From Gammaproteobacteria bacterium (GTDB lineage Bacteria > Pseudomonadota > Gammaproteobacteria > SZUA-152), in contig JAADGF010000050.1 in the NCBI GenBank assembly GCA_013152545.1, forward strand, positions 1 to 52,869: a DNA stretch of 52,869 nucleotides. The letters are read 5' to 3'. Positions 43,275 through 52,345 of the stretch are shown here, one piece after another. The stretch's first letter is position 1. Each line of letters starts with the position of its first letter. The position numbers and the translations under genes were made by a program. Under the pieces are notes generated by a model. That model made no database searches, was not told where the DNA came from, and saw only the letters and a list, made by a program, of their open reading frames with translations.

Positions 43275-44557
43275 AGGCAGGGTATTGTTTAAAGCGATTG
43301 CAATTAATCGAAATTTTTCTAATGACTGCCATCTATGTCGGTTTCAGTCAAATTGTTAACTCTGCTGAACGTCACCCTGACCCTGATGGTTGTTTTTCTT
43401 GCCACGCGTTGGAGGGGCTCGATTACATTGATAAACACGGTGTGCTGCGTAGTGCCTCCATCGATAAAAAACACTATTACAGCTCGCTGCACGGCAGCGT
43501 ACCGTGTAAGGACTGCCACCGTAAGATTCGCAATTATCCTCATGCTGTGGAAAACGTTGAAGTGAACTGTGCCGAGTCATGCCATGTGGAGGAGCCTTCC
43601 GAAGGAGAACCGTATAGCCATAAATACGTAGTGAAAGAATATGAAAGCTCGGTTCATGGTGAGGGCTGGAGCAAGGGACTGACGGGTGGTAATCGGCTCA
43701 AAGAAGCGAACCAGGCAGCCGATCCTTCTTGCCGGTACTGTCATTCAAATGAGTTATATATCGGCGAAGCGGAATTGCCTAAGTTCAAAGCGTCATTTGA
43801 TCATCTGGATAGTGAATGTGGCAGCTGTCACCAGGGCGAGGTATGGCTGGGGCAATTCGGCGGTCATATACTGCGCCGTTTTATCGGTTCACGTTGGGAT
43901 AAGAATGACCACAATCGCATGTGCAATAAATGCCATGCTGACCACCAGCGCATGGCTGAGGTTGAATTGGAAAACGCAGAGACCAGAGAGAAAGAAAAAG
44001 CGGGCCCTCGGTTTATACTGGCCAGTGATAGCTATGCTACAACCCTGCATGGTCGGTTGCTGGAAACCGAAGTGATGCAGGGAGCTTCTTGCATTGATTG
44101 TCATGCGCCGACAGGTTTTCGGCATGGCGTGTTACGCGACGAAAACAGCAAAGCGTCTACGCATGCTGACAATCTGGCTGAAACCTGTGCCCAAAGTGGC
44201 TGCCACGGCTACGCAACGCATCCCCTGAACCATCGTTTTGTCAAAACCGATATTCACGATATTGACATGATCCCCGCAGTTAATGATATTGCACCACGGG
44301 ACCCGTCACGGCTGGAGTCAAGTTGGATCAAAGCGCTGATCGCGCTGTTACCAATTGTTGTGGTGCTCGGCATAGGTAGTTTATTATGGCATTTCAGGGG
44401 GAATAAGAAAAGAGGTGTGACCTATGCGGTGTTTGGTGGTGATGCGTTCCAGGAGAAAATGATTGGTCGCAAACCCAAAGCCAAAATTAAAAAACACACG
44501 TCACAAAACTCTGTGGTTGAGAAACAAGCGGCTGACAACGAGGCACATGAAAATTAG
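43271..44557 (+). CDS. Membrane-anchored octaheme c-type cytochrome with unusual haem motifs
   Basis: A 428-residue protein. The start is the GTG overlapping the previous stop (GTGA), with GAGGAAGGGG upstream. N-terminal signal (LIEIFLMTAIYVGFSQIV), haem region about 38-325, then a C-terminal transmembrane helix (LIALLPIVVVLGIGSLLWHF near 354-373) and a Lys-rich cytoplasmic tail. Six CXXCH sites (CFSCH, CKDCH, CRYCH, CGSCH, CNKCH, CIDCH) are joined by CAESCH (CX3CH) and CAQSGCH (CX4CH), giving up to eight haems. Such wide motifs are known from a few cytochromes, for example CX4CH in tetraheme c3. The topology suits a periplasmic head receiving electrons from the NapH-like partner. Confidence 0.9.
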   Translation: MKAGYCLKRLQLIEIFLMTAIYVGFSQIVNSAERHPDPDGCFSCHALEGLDYIDKHGVLRSASIDKKHYYSSLHGSVPCKDCHRKIRNYPHAVENVEVNCAESCHVEEPSEGEPYSHKYVVKEYESSVHGEGWSKGLTGGNRLKEANQAADPSCRYCHSNELYIGEAELPKFKASFDHLDSECGSCHQGEVWLGQFGGHILRRFIGSRWDKNDHNRMCNKCHADHQRMAEVELENAETREKEKAGPRFILASDSYATTLHGRLLETEVMQGASCIDCHAPTGFRHGVLRDENSKASTHADNLAETCAQSGCHGYATHPLNHRFVKTDIHDIDMIPAVNDIAPRDPSRLESSWIKALIALLPIVVVLGIGSLLWHFRGNKKRGVTYAVFGGDAFQEKMIGRKPKAKIKKHTSQNSVVEKQAADNEAHEN

Positions 44558-45437
44558 GTATCGTTATTGGGGGGCAGGATTCACCATGGTGCTGGGGTGC
44601 TTGCTGTGCTCGTTTATTCAGGCCGGGCCGCTCTACCTGGCACAGGTTAAGCGTGCAGATGTCAACAACAAAGTGTTACAAAAAGCACTGGCACAGGTGA
44701 AAGAGCGCAAGGATATTGAGGTGCTGGATAATCTTGCCGTGATGCCATTTCACAAACGCGGTGTGTTGCAGGTAACTGAAAAACTTGCTTTTTGCATGAA
44801 TTGTCACTTGCCATTGCCGCATCGTAAAAATAAACGGAACCGTACTTTCTTGAATATGCATAGTCTTTATATTGCCTGTGAGACCTGTCATTTCCGGCCC
44901 AAGGGGATAGCATTAGATTACCGCTGGTTAGCGTACAGTGGTGCCGATGCAGGACAAGTATTGTCACCGCGCAGCAGTAGTATTCGTGATCCTAGTCACG
45001 CCGTGGGTAAAAACCGTATTGTGGCGGATAGCGTTGTGAATGACAAAAATGGCATGCCTAAACGAGAGCGGAAAAATAAAATCGAAAAACGGCAGTTACT
45101 TGCACCATTGCCTGGTGCGCGTATTGCACCGTTTTACGATGGTGTGCCTGTATTGTTATTCAAGGAGGATGATTTTGCATTAACAACAAAGCAGGTGTGG
45201 GTAGATGGAAGTGAACAAGCGCGCGCTGAACTCAAAGCCAAGCTGCATTTGCCGTTGGAAAAGGCAGGACCAGCGTGCAAAAATTGTCATCGTAAGGATC
45301 AACCAATGTTTGACCTTCATCGTCTTGGTGCAACACCGCAGCGATTGAAGGCAATGCAAAATAATACGATAGTGCGTTTTTTTACTCGTTTCAAAAAAGA
45401 TGAGAGCCGTATTCGTCTTAATAAATTATTGCGATGA
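44547..45437 (+). CDS. Triheme c-type cytochrome
   Basis: A 296-residue protein, start chosen at the ATG with GAGG five bases upstream; it overlaps the previous gene by 11 bp. Signal peptide or anchor AGFTMVLGCLLCSFIQAG near 9-26. Three CXXCH sites: CMNCH near 89, CETCH near 118 and CKNCH near 248; a long haem-free basic segment with a predicted soluble fold separates the last two. The sparse haems and large non-haem part suggest an adaptor or docking role. Overlaps the next gene by ATGA. Confidence 0.85.
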   Translation: MKIRYRYWGAGFTMVLGCLLCSFIQAGPLYLAQVKRADVNNKVLQKALAQVKERKDIEVLDNLAVMPFHKRGVLQVTEKLAFCMNCHLPLPHRKNKRNRTFLNMHSLYIACETCHFRPKGIALDYRWLAYSGADAGQVLSPRSSSIRDPSHAVGKNRIVADSVVNDKNGMPKRERKNKIEKRQLLAPLPGARIAPFYDGVPVLLFKEDDFALTTKQVWVDGSEQARAELKAKLHLPLEKAGPACKNCHRKDQPMFDLHRLGATPQRLKAMQNNTIVRFFTRFKKDESRIRLNKLLR

Positions 45438-47926
45438 GACATTTTGTTTGTTTATTGTTTTTTTTGCTGGTTATACCCGTTACTGGTTCCGCTGCCTTGT
45501 TTGCCGAGCGAATTGCTAGATTTGAAGGTGAGCTGGATCAACCCTCCGATGTTGCTATCAGTCATGATGGCCGTGCTTACGTGCTTGATGGCGTCAATAA
45601 CCGAGTGGTCGTTTATATGCCTGATGGCGAAAAAAATTTTATTTTTGGACGCAGCGGTAATACTAATAGTAGTTTGAGGCAACCAATGGGGATCGCCCTG
45701 ACGAAAACGCACCTCTATATAGCCGACAGTGGGCACCACAGAATCGCCGTTTTTACGTTGCGTGGTGAGTTTGTAAAATCACTGATGCTACCGGGTAAGT
45801 TACCGCCGGAACCAGTTTCAGTGAGTGTGGTTGACGACGTACTCACCTGGGGGGATCGACGCAATCACAACATTTGTCGTACGGATGTCAATAGTGGTGA
45901 AACCTTGCTCTGTTGGGGTAAACGTGGTGATGCTGAGGGTGAGTTTCAATTCCCGTTTCAACTACAATCGGATCGTGATGGTTACATTCATGTGGTGGAT
46001 GTGCTTAACGGGCGAATACAGATTTTTAATCATCAGGGGCGCCATTTCGGTCAGGTTGGTCGTTTTGGTTTGGATGCCGGTGAGTTATATCGACCCAATG
46101 GTTTAGCATTTTATCGTGATGGCTATCTGTTGGTGAGTGATGCTTACCGTGGTACGGTGACGGTTTACCGGGATGGACGGTTTGTCGGGCGATTAGTCGA
46201 TGCTCGCAATGAGGTGTTACATTTCGCCGCGCCAGTGGGTTTAACGGTATGGCGTCATCATCTTTATGTGGTGGATAGCCTAAATAGTCGCGTTGAGGTG
46301 CTACGGTTAGGTCTGAAAGACCCTGAGCCGATGGTTGAGCGGAATAGCATCACGTCAGTTCTGTCACAGAAAAATTGCAGCATTTGCCATCTCGCCTGGG
46401 CACCGGATTATGGTATAATCGAAAATAGTGAGGGAGAGCAAGATGGGGTCCCGCCAGTTGCCACAGAGCGTATGTGCTACAGTTGTCACCATGGTGCGGT
46501 ACTCGACTCACGCCATGTTATTGGGCGGGGTGAGCAGCACCCCGATATTCACCATCAACGCCAGCAGAAGAGGAACAAAAACGTGTCGCAAGAACGGCAA
46601 GATGACATTCCCAAGGCGTTTCCCCTGGTGGCTGTCGGTGACTTCAGCAGTAAGTCACCTCAGGAGAGAGAAAATAATAAAAAACAGAAAAAACAACTTT
46701 CATGTAGTTCCTGTCATACACCGCATACGGCTGATATTGAGGGCGCTGATACGCTTTATGGCGAGCATAAAAACCCATGGTTGCGGGTATTGAATAACAA
46801 TGGTGATCTGTGTCAGCAGTGTCATAAATCGAAACTTGACAGCGTGTTGGGTAAGGAGCGGCTTGTCACTGGAGTCAATCATCCTGTTGGTATCTATCTT
46901 AAAGCGCCGCCAGCGAATCAAGTCGAAGGTTATGCTACCTCAAAAAAACTGCATAATGGTTTACCTGAATCGCTTGCTGCTAATGGTCTCACGCTGGGGC
47001 GTGATCAACAGATGATTTGTCAGAGCTGTCATCAGATTCATGGTGCGATCAATGAAGCACTGACTCCACTGAGTTTTGATGATAGTCGATTATGTGCTGA
47101 GTGCCATGATCGGCAATACGCGCAGGACGCTAAGGATGCGCGTAAAAAAGGGGTTCATCCGGTCAACATTGAGTTGGAGGAAGCAATTAAGGTGGGAGAT
47201 AACGAGATAAAAAAAATCACCTGCCTTACCTGTCATAGCGTTCACGATGGTGAAGCAGGTACGGCGTTACTCAAACACAAGGATGACAACGGTAAGCTAT
47301 GCAATTACTGTCATGATCGCCATGGAGCCATTGTGAACAGTGACCATGATTTACGTGTTACCGCTAACGAATTTAAAAATCGTTTTGGGCTAAAACCGCA
47401 ACAGTCTGGCGTTTGTGGTACATGTCATACCATGCATCGTGGTAACTCTGATGTGCCATTTCTCTATGCGGGTGAATTTCGGTCTTACGAAGGGAAAGAG
47501 CCTGCGTTGGCGCGAGATCGTCTTTGTCTCGATTGCCATCGTAACAAAGGCAGTGCAGAGGAAGTTATCGTTGAGCACTTCAGTCACCCTTCTAAGGATC
47601 TGGTATTGCGTTCCGCTCCAAAGATCATGCCATTATTAAATGCTAAAAATGAAATCGAGATGTTTGGTTCTATTGCCTGTATTACGTGTCATGAACCTCA
47701 TCGTTGGGAGGCTGGGTCGAAAACACCGAAGCTCGATACCCTGTTTTCCGAGGAAGCGCTATTTCCCGCGAAAAATCAGGATGGCAACGTTTTGAATAGT
47801 TTTCTGCGTCGCAAGGGTGCCAAAGGTACGTTTTGCGTTGACTGTCATGGTTTGGAAACGAGAGTGAAATATAAGTATTACCATGATGAATTGGTTCGTG
47901 ACAAAGGCATTGATTATTTGAAGTGA
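45434..47926 (+). CDS. NHL-repeat beta-propeller dodecaheme cytochrome
   Basis: An 830-residue exported protein: signal peptide HFVCLLFFLLVIPVTGSA, then a propeller of NHL-type repeats (about 25-305; recurring patterns such as QPSDVAISHDGRAYVLDGVN, QPMGIALTKTHLYIADSGHH, RPNGLAFYRDGYLLVSDAY). A haem domain (about 318-815) follows with twelve CXXCH sites: CSICH, CYSCH, CSSCH, CQQCH, CQSCH, CAECH, CLTCH, CNYCH, CGTCH, CLDCH, CITCH, CVDCH. A Lys/Gln-rich linker (about 385-425) separates haem 2 from the rest. A propeller fused to a haem wire suggests binding to a partner or surface combined with long-range electron transfer. It is the last gene of the operon; no T-run terminator is visible after it. 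Confidence 0.92.
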   Translation: MRHFVCLLFFLLVIPVTGSAALFAERIARFEGELDQPSDVAISHDGRAYVLDGVNNRVVVYMPDGEKNFIFGRSGNTNSSLRQPMGIALTKTHLYIADSGHHRIAVFTLRGEFVKSLMLPGKLPPEPVSVSVVDDVLTWGDRRNHNICRTDVNSGETLLCWGKRGDAEGEFQFPFQLQSDRDGYIHVVDVLNGRIQIFNHQGRHFGQVGRFGLDAGELYRPNGLAFYRDGYLLVSDAYRGTVTVYRDGRFVGRLVDARNEVLHFAAPVGLTVWRHHLYVVDSLNSRVEVLRLGLKDPEPMVERNSITSVLSQKNCSICHLAWAPDYGIIENSEGEQDGVPPVATERMCYSCHHGAVLDSRHVIGRGEQHPDIHHQRQQKRNKNVSQERQDDIPKAFPLVAVGDFSSKSPQERENNKKQKKQLSCSSCHTPHTADIEGADTLYGEHKNPWLRVLNNNGDLCQQCHKSKLDSVLGKERLVTGVNHPVGIYLKAPPANQVEGYATSKKLHNGLPESLAANGLTLGRDQQMICQSCHQIHGAINEALTPLSFDDSRLCAECHDRQYAQDAKDARKKGVHPVNIELEEAIKVGDNEIKKITCLTCHSVHDGEAGTALLKHKDDNGKLCNYCHDRHGAIVNSDHDLRVTANEFKNRFGLKPQQSGVCGTCHTMHRGNSDVPFLYAGEFRSYEGKEPALARDRLCLDCHRNKGSAEEVIVEHFSHPSKDLVLRSAPKIMPLLNAKNEIEMFGSIACITCHEPHRWEAGSKTPKLDTLFSEEALFPAKNQDGNVLNSFLRRKGAKGTFCVDCHGLETRVKYKYYHDELVRDKGIDYLK

Positions 47927-48775
47927 GAGCTTGTGTGTTGTTACCGAACTGCTTTAGCATTAGCCATGAACCACCATGGATACCGACCATAATCATAATG
48001 TTATAAAATGGAGGATACGAAAGGTGAATAAATTTTATTCCGAAAAAAAATAGTTGCCGGTAACGTTAGGCCAGGCAACAGCAAGTATACTCATCGTGGA
48101 GAGGTTTTTCGGATTAAAAGAGTGTGTAAGTTGTTTTTTGGCAAGGCGTTTCAATGTGGCCAGACAGCAGCTCATGCTGGCTATTTTGCGATAAAACCTG
48201 TGTGCGAGTAGGTATACGTCAGCATCGAAACACAATATTGACTTAGCACTCTATATTGTTGAATTAAGTAGTTATTGCAGCCGAAGAGATGAAGATGCGG
48301 GTGCGCAATAAATTTTCTGTTTAATGCCAAAATCTAGTTTGTTTTCGTTTATGTTGATTGAGAAAAATTGCGGGAATACTTGTCCTGTTTCAGGTCTTTA
48401 TGATTGATGCTGGCAGAGAATTAATTGCACGAGCAATGCAGTTTGAAAAACGGTTAAAGATGGGGCGTCTAAGGGGCTGTAAAGAAATAAATTGAACATT
48501 TTGTTTGTCTATTCTTGTGTCTTTGGCATTGCGCAAAAGCTTACATACCACGAGTATGGGCCCATTTCCGCGCCTTGAAGACGAAACGATATCCGGCGCA
48601 ATCTGTTCAATTTATTTCTTTACAGCCCCGAAAAGGGGAGTTGTTACGAGCCGATTCCCCGTTACGTTATTAATTGTCGGGGCTAGCTGATGACACGTTC
48701 AGCTAAGTGGCAGTCGTGATCAGGGAGAGAAGCACGGGTCGCCAACCATTATTATTTTAAGGGGACGCATTGACC
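47927..48775. other. Spacer between the cytochrome operon and regBA
   Basis: About 850 bp with the family B element (48473-48629) and no supported gene; the minus-strand frame 48035-48235 shows nothing recognisable. AAGGGGA at 48759-48765 is the likely ribosome-binding site of regB. The length suggests regBA has its own promoter. Confidence 0.5.
48473..48629. repeat. Family B MITE-like element, best-preserved copy
   Basis: 157 bp with perfect 25-bp terminal inverted repeats (48473-48497 and 48605-48629; outer end GGGGCTGTAAAGAAATAA). The interior matches the copy at 11606. No open frame. No clear target duplication is visible. Confidence 0.9.
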
Positions 48776-50050
48776 ATGCATAATTCTCAATTCAGCTTTG
48801 ACCCAATCGCAGCACTTAATTTGCAACGCTTATTCATGCTCAGAAATATCGCCATTGTTTGTGAGTTGGCGGCGGTGACCATTGTCACGCAGGTATTAGC
48901 TATATCGCTACCGCTAATTCCATTGGCAGTGATTATTGCAATACATGCTGTAATTAATGTCATGACTTTTTTGCGGATAAAACGACCGCAACCTGTCTCA
49001 TCGTCAGAATTTTTTGTGCAACAGGTATTGGACACGTTGATCTTAACCGCATTGCTTTACTTTGCGGGTGGTTCTACCAACCCCTTTGTTTCGCTCTTTT
49101 TGTTGCCATTGGTCATCGCCGCAGCTATTTTGCCGCAAAGCTTTGCCTGGGCCATGGCGGCTCTCACAGCAGGTTGTTATACCTTGCTGATGTTTTTCTA
49201 TTTACCCCTGCCGAATGCGCATCTCAAACACGATGCCGATTTTGATCTGCATGTGCTGGGCATGTGGTTCGGTTTTTTATTAACCACTGGGTTAATCGTC
49301 TTCTTTGTCGTGCGTATGGCGAACAGTTTGCGGGAGCGGGATCGTATTCTGACCGAAGCGCGTGAACAAGCATTGCGCGATCAGCATCTTGTGGCGTTAG
49401 GTACATTGGCTACCGGTGCTGCCCATGAACTGGGTACACCACTTGCAACGATGGCGGTGCTCGCCAGTGAGCTGAAATATGATCACGCCACCAATGCTGA
49501 TGTGGTTGAAAAAGCAGAAATGTTGCGTGGTCAGTTGAGTCGCTGTAAAAGCATATTGTCTGATATTACCGCCAGTGCTGGGCAAGCGCGCCCCGAAGGA
49601 GGGAGTGGTGTTGCGATCAATGATTACCTGGAAACTGTCGTGAAGCTATTGCGTTCCTCACGACCTCACGCCAAGATTTTCTGTCAATTGAACGGTTCGC
49701 AGCCACCACCACAGATTTTGGCGGATAGAACACTCACCCAGGCATTAATCAACATACTTAACAATGCGGCTGATGCATCAATTGATAATGTTGAAGTTGA
49801 AGGTTGCTGGGACAGCGAACGCCTGAGTATGGCGATTTGCGATCGAGGTGAGGGGCTCAGCCCGATGGTGCTAGCTGCTGCCGGGACGCCATTTTTTACC
49901 ACCAAACCTGATGGCCAAGGTTTGGGGCTTTACTTGGCTCGTGCAGTGATGGATCGTTTTGGTGGGCAGGTGCAGATGCTCAATCGAGAAGGAGGCGGTA
50001 CTCAGGTATTAATTGAGCTACCGTTTTCAACTATAGGAGTACCGTCATGA
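48776..50050 (+). CDS. regB: RegB/PrrB-family redox sensor histidine kinase
   Basis: A 424-residue inner-membrane kinase that in relatives senses the quinone pool and controls respiratory genes. Six hydrophobic segments occupy about 22-190. The quinone-binding signature GGXXNPF is present as GGSTNPF near 98-104, and the H-box TGAAHELGTPL has His217. The conserved redox cysteine lies in QLSRCKSIL (Cys257), and the HATPase region has NILNNAADAS, GTPFFTTKPDGQGLGLYLA. I prefer the ATG at 48776, although a TTG six bases earlier has closer spacing to the ribosome-binding site. It overlaps the response regulator gene by ATGA. Lying directly after the cytochrome operon, it may regulate that operon, though RegBA pairs also control other respiratory genes. 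Confidence 0.93.
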   Translation: MHNSQFSFDPIAALNLQRLFMLRNIAIVCELAAVTIVTQVLAISLPLIPLAVIIAIHAVINVMTFLRIKRPQPVSSSEFFVQQVLDTLILTALLYFAGGSTNPFVSLFLLPLVIAAAILPQSFAWAMAALTAGCYTLLMFFYLPLPNAHLKHDADFDLHVLGMWFGFLLTTGLIVFFVVRMANSLRERDRILTEAREQALRDQHLVALGTLATGAAHELGTPLATMAVLASELKYDHATNADVVEKAEMLRGQLSRCKSILSDITASAGQARPEGGSGVAINDYLETVVKLLRSSRPHAKIFCQLNGSQPPPQILADRTLTQALINILNNAADASIDNVEVEGCWDSERLSMAICDRGEGLSPMVLAAAGTPFFTTKPDGQGLGLYLARAVMDRFGGQVQMLNREGGGTQVLIELPFSTIGVPS

Positions 50051-50607
50051 CAGGGCAATACCATAATCAATTTGCCGAGCTCCCGACACTGCTATTAGTG
50101 GAAGATGATGCTATGTTTTGTCAGGTAATGGCAGCGGCACTGGCAAAACGAGGTTTCAATGTTCAAGTGGCTAATAACGTCGATGAAGGTATTGAAATGG
50201 GTGATAAAACAGTTCCTGAGTTTGCCGTTGTGGATCTTAATATGCCGGGGGCTTCGGGGTTGGTGTTGCTTAAGCATCTTATTGATGCTGACCCGCATAC
50301 ACGGGTTATTGTACTTACAGGCTTCGCCAGTATTGCCACTGCTGTCGAAGCGATTAAATTAGGTGCAACGCATTATCTTTCAAAGCCTGCCGATGCAGAC
50401 GAAGTCATTGCTGCTTTTTACCGAGAAAAGGGTAATGTTGATGTTAAAGTAAAAACCCTACCGCTGTCGGTTAATCGCTTGGAGTGGGAGCATATTCAGA
50501 AAGTTTTGAATGATCATAACGGTAATATTACCGCAACTGCCCGTGCTCTAGGTATGCATCGCAGAACATTACAGAGAAAACTACAAAAGAGACCGCAACC
50601 AACCTGA
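50047..50607 (+). CDS. regA: RegA/PrrA-family response regulator
   Basis: Partner of the preceding kinase. The 186-residue protein has a receiver domain (about 14-125; phosphorylation site Asp63 in VVDLNMPGASG, Lys near 113 in LSKPADADE) and a short linker. A Fis-type helix-turn-helix (about 147-182) carries NGNITATARALGMHRRTLQRKL, the highly conserved RegA DNA-binding helix. Length and domain spacing match the family. Overlap of four bases with regB indicates one transcript. Confidence 0.95.
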   Translation: MTGQYHNQFAELPTLLLVEDDAMFCQVMAAALAKRGFNVQVANNVDEGIEMGDKTVPEFAVVDLNMPGASGLVLLKHLIDADPHTRVIVLTGFASIATAVEAIKLGATHYLSKPADADEVIAAFYREKGNVDVKVKTLPLSVNRLEWEHIQKVLNDHNGNITATARALGMHRRTLQRKLQKRPQPT

Positions 50608-50678
50608 CTGCTTACGCTGATTAAGTGTAGAGATTGTTTTCATGATGGCATTGACCTTTCTTGTAATGGTCCGGCGAT

Positions 50679-50706
50679 GCCTGAATTTCAAACGCTTTGG
50701 GTATAT
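50679..50706 (+). repeat. Solo family A repeat end
   Basis: GCCTGAATTTCAAACGCTTT followed by GGGTATA matches the right end of the family A element at 7785-7807 with two changes. There is no matching left end within about 200 bp (regA occupies that space), so it is a single end. Confidence 0.6.
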
Positions 50707-50753
50707 TACACATTATTTCGTTTTTTCTTATTGTGCCACTTCCTAGTCTATCA

Positions 50754-51062
50754 TCATTGGGCTTCAATATAGGTGATCACGTACCGTTTGTCTCGTGTTT
50801 CAATAAAATCGAATTCCACTTTATCACCCACAACAACCTCGTCCAGTAGGTACATATTATCTACATCGAAGAACATCTGCATGCCGGTCCAGCCTATGCT
50901 CTTGATAGGACCATGTTTTAGCTTAACCATTTTGGCTTTGTTATCGATGGCGGTAACCATTCCTGTTCCGTAATGAACTTGGCTGGCATTCACTGGCAAT
51001 ACAGCGGTGCTTAATGCGATTACAGTTATTGAAGTTGCAATGCTGGTTTTAAATTTCATCAT
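50754..51062 (-). CDS. CusF-like periplasmic copper-binding protein
   Basis: A 102-residue protein with a signal peptide (IATSITVIALSTAVLPVNAS). The mature domain resembles CusF: GTGMVTAIDNKAKMVKLKHGPI, then SIGWTGMQMFFDV, holding the His, Trp, Met and Met residues that bind Cu(I) or Ag(I) in CusF. I start at the ATG with AGAGGA five bases upstream, giving M-M-K-F-K; a longer frame adds eight residues. In Cus systems it delivers copper to a CusCBA efflux pump; no pump gene is in this window, so it may act as a stand-alone metallochaperone. Confidence 0.85.
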   Translation of the reverse strand: MMKFKTSIATSITVIALSTAVLPVNASQVHYGTGMVTAIDNKAKMVKLKHGPIKSIGWTGMQMFFDVDNMYLLDEVVVGDKVEFDFIETRDKRYVITYIEAQ

Positions 51063-51908
51063 TTGATTCCTCTTGCTGTTTGTCATTAAAACAGGTGTTG
51101 TAAAAATTTAAGGGAAAGGTATTAAAGTATATCCAGCACCTCCCCTTATCCTTGTCTTTCATTGTTTGACTTAGGTAGTACTTGTGCGAAAAAATGATTG
51201 AACAGCGTTAGCTGAGCGTAAGTCACCAAGCTTTCTTCTATTGTGATCATCTCAGAGGGTGACCCGGTGGTATTGTTAAATGCGGACACGATAGATGGGC
51301 TTGTCCGGTAGAACTGGGGGAAGCGATGTGGAAAATCGATGACATTATTGGCGATAACAATCCTGCTGCTGATGATGAATGAAATGAATATCGGCAGCTG
51401 TTGAGGTACGTTATCATTGAGCGCATTCCTTAAGCATTGTTGTTTGTTGTGGCGGTAGCATGAGCAATATGGAATGGCTGGGAACAGCGATTAGTCTGTT
51501 GTCGGAGCGGAGGAGCTTGCCACTGATCCCAGCCCATATCGTTCGATATAAAATATTCATCTTTTTTGCATTGATCATCAATTCGAAAGCGTACAACGTT
51601 TGGCATTGAGCCAGCGACCCTGCCAGCAGTAATAATGTATGATGAGGTGGCGATGCACCAACTTTTTAATCATGGTTTTATTTTACCGAGCACTTAATAG
51701 TTTAGGCAACTTTAATTGTTCGACGGCGATAGTATAAACAGTTTCAGGTGTATTGATTGTCAATAAGTATTCATCGTTTTTGCTTTTGCCGATATAGAGC
51801 GCAGCGTTTGTCACTGACTGCGAAGAGGTTAGTCTGAGCTGTATGCGATGTGCTGTATTGATTGATGCTTTGGAAAACGATACTAAACCCACTGGCGGGC
51901 AATGACTA
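51063..51908. other. Region without a supported gene
   Basis: About 850 bp upstream of the CusF-like gene. Two minus-strand frames (51414-51596, 51683-51934) have no ribosome-binding site or recognisable family. The second one runs into the end of the IS66 remnant and may be a coding fragment left by rearrangement. Confidence 0.4.
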
Positions 51909-52281
51909 CTAGGGCTGCCGACGCTGGAAGACAAAAAAGAAGCGCTTCTCCCCGGCCTGCTGCTCCGGTGACAATGGGTCGCTTGCTGTAACTACCCAGC
52001 CTACATTCCATGCGCGCTCGCTTTTTTCTTCGAAAGGAATTAACGCAACACCTTCAAATGCATCACTCAATGCCTTGAAGACATTCTGCCTCTGCTTTTT
52101 AACCGTAGAGATGTAGTCTCGAATACGGCGAAAATGTTTTCGCGCCCTGATCGGAGCGAAAGCAACCTGATATTTTTTGCTTCACCTTGACCATGCGGAC
52201 ATCACGCTCGGCCAAGTTAGTATCAAAGGGAAGCGAGAAATCGGTTAGAAACGCCAACACCTCTTTCTTGTGGTGAACCAA
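51909..52281 (-). pseudogene. IS66-family transposase C-terminal remnant
   Basis: On the minus strand from 52281 the translation includes [20 protein letters not shown] then [12 protein letters not shown], the well-conserved C-terminal core of IS66 TnpC transposases (the catalytic Glu in NLAERDVR). A frameshift follows near 52130. The other frame continues with [20 protein letters not shown] and a variable tail to a TAG at 51909-51911. The N-terminal three-quarters of the protein are missing. Confidence 0.8.
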
Positions 52282-52345
52282 GTGTTGTGGTCCAATAACA
52301 TTGGAAGGATTTATAGCTGATAATGCCCAGAAACAGGAGCTATAA

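Noticed and set aside
51683-51934. 83-codon minus-strand frame beside the IS66 remnant
   Set aside because: Start lies in the transposase remnant and no family is recognisable; at best a fragment.
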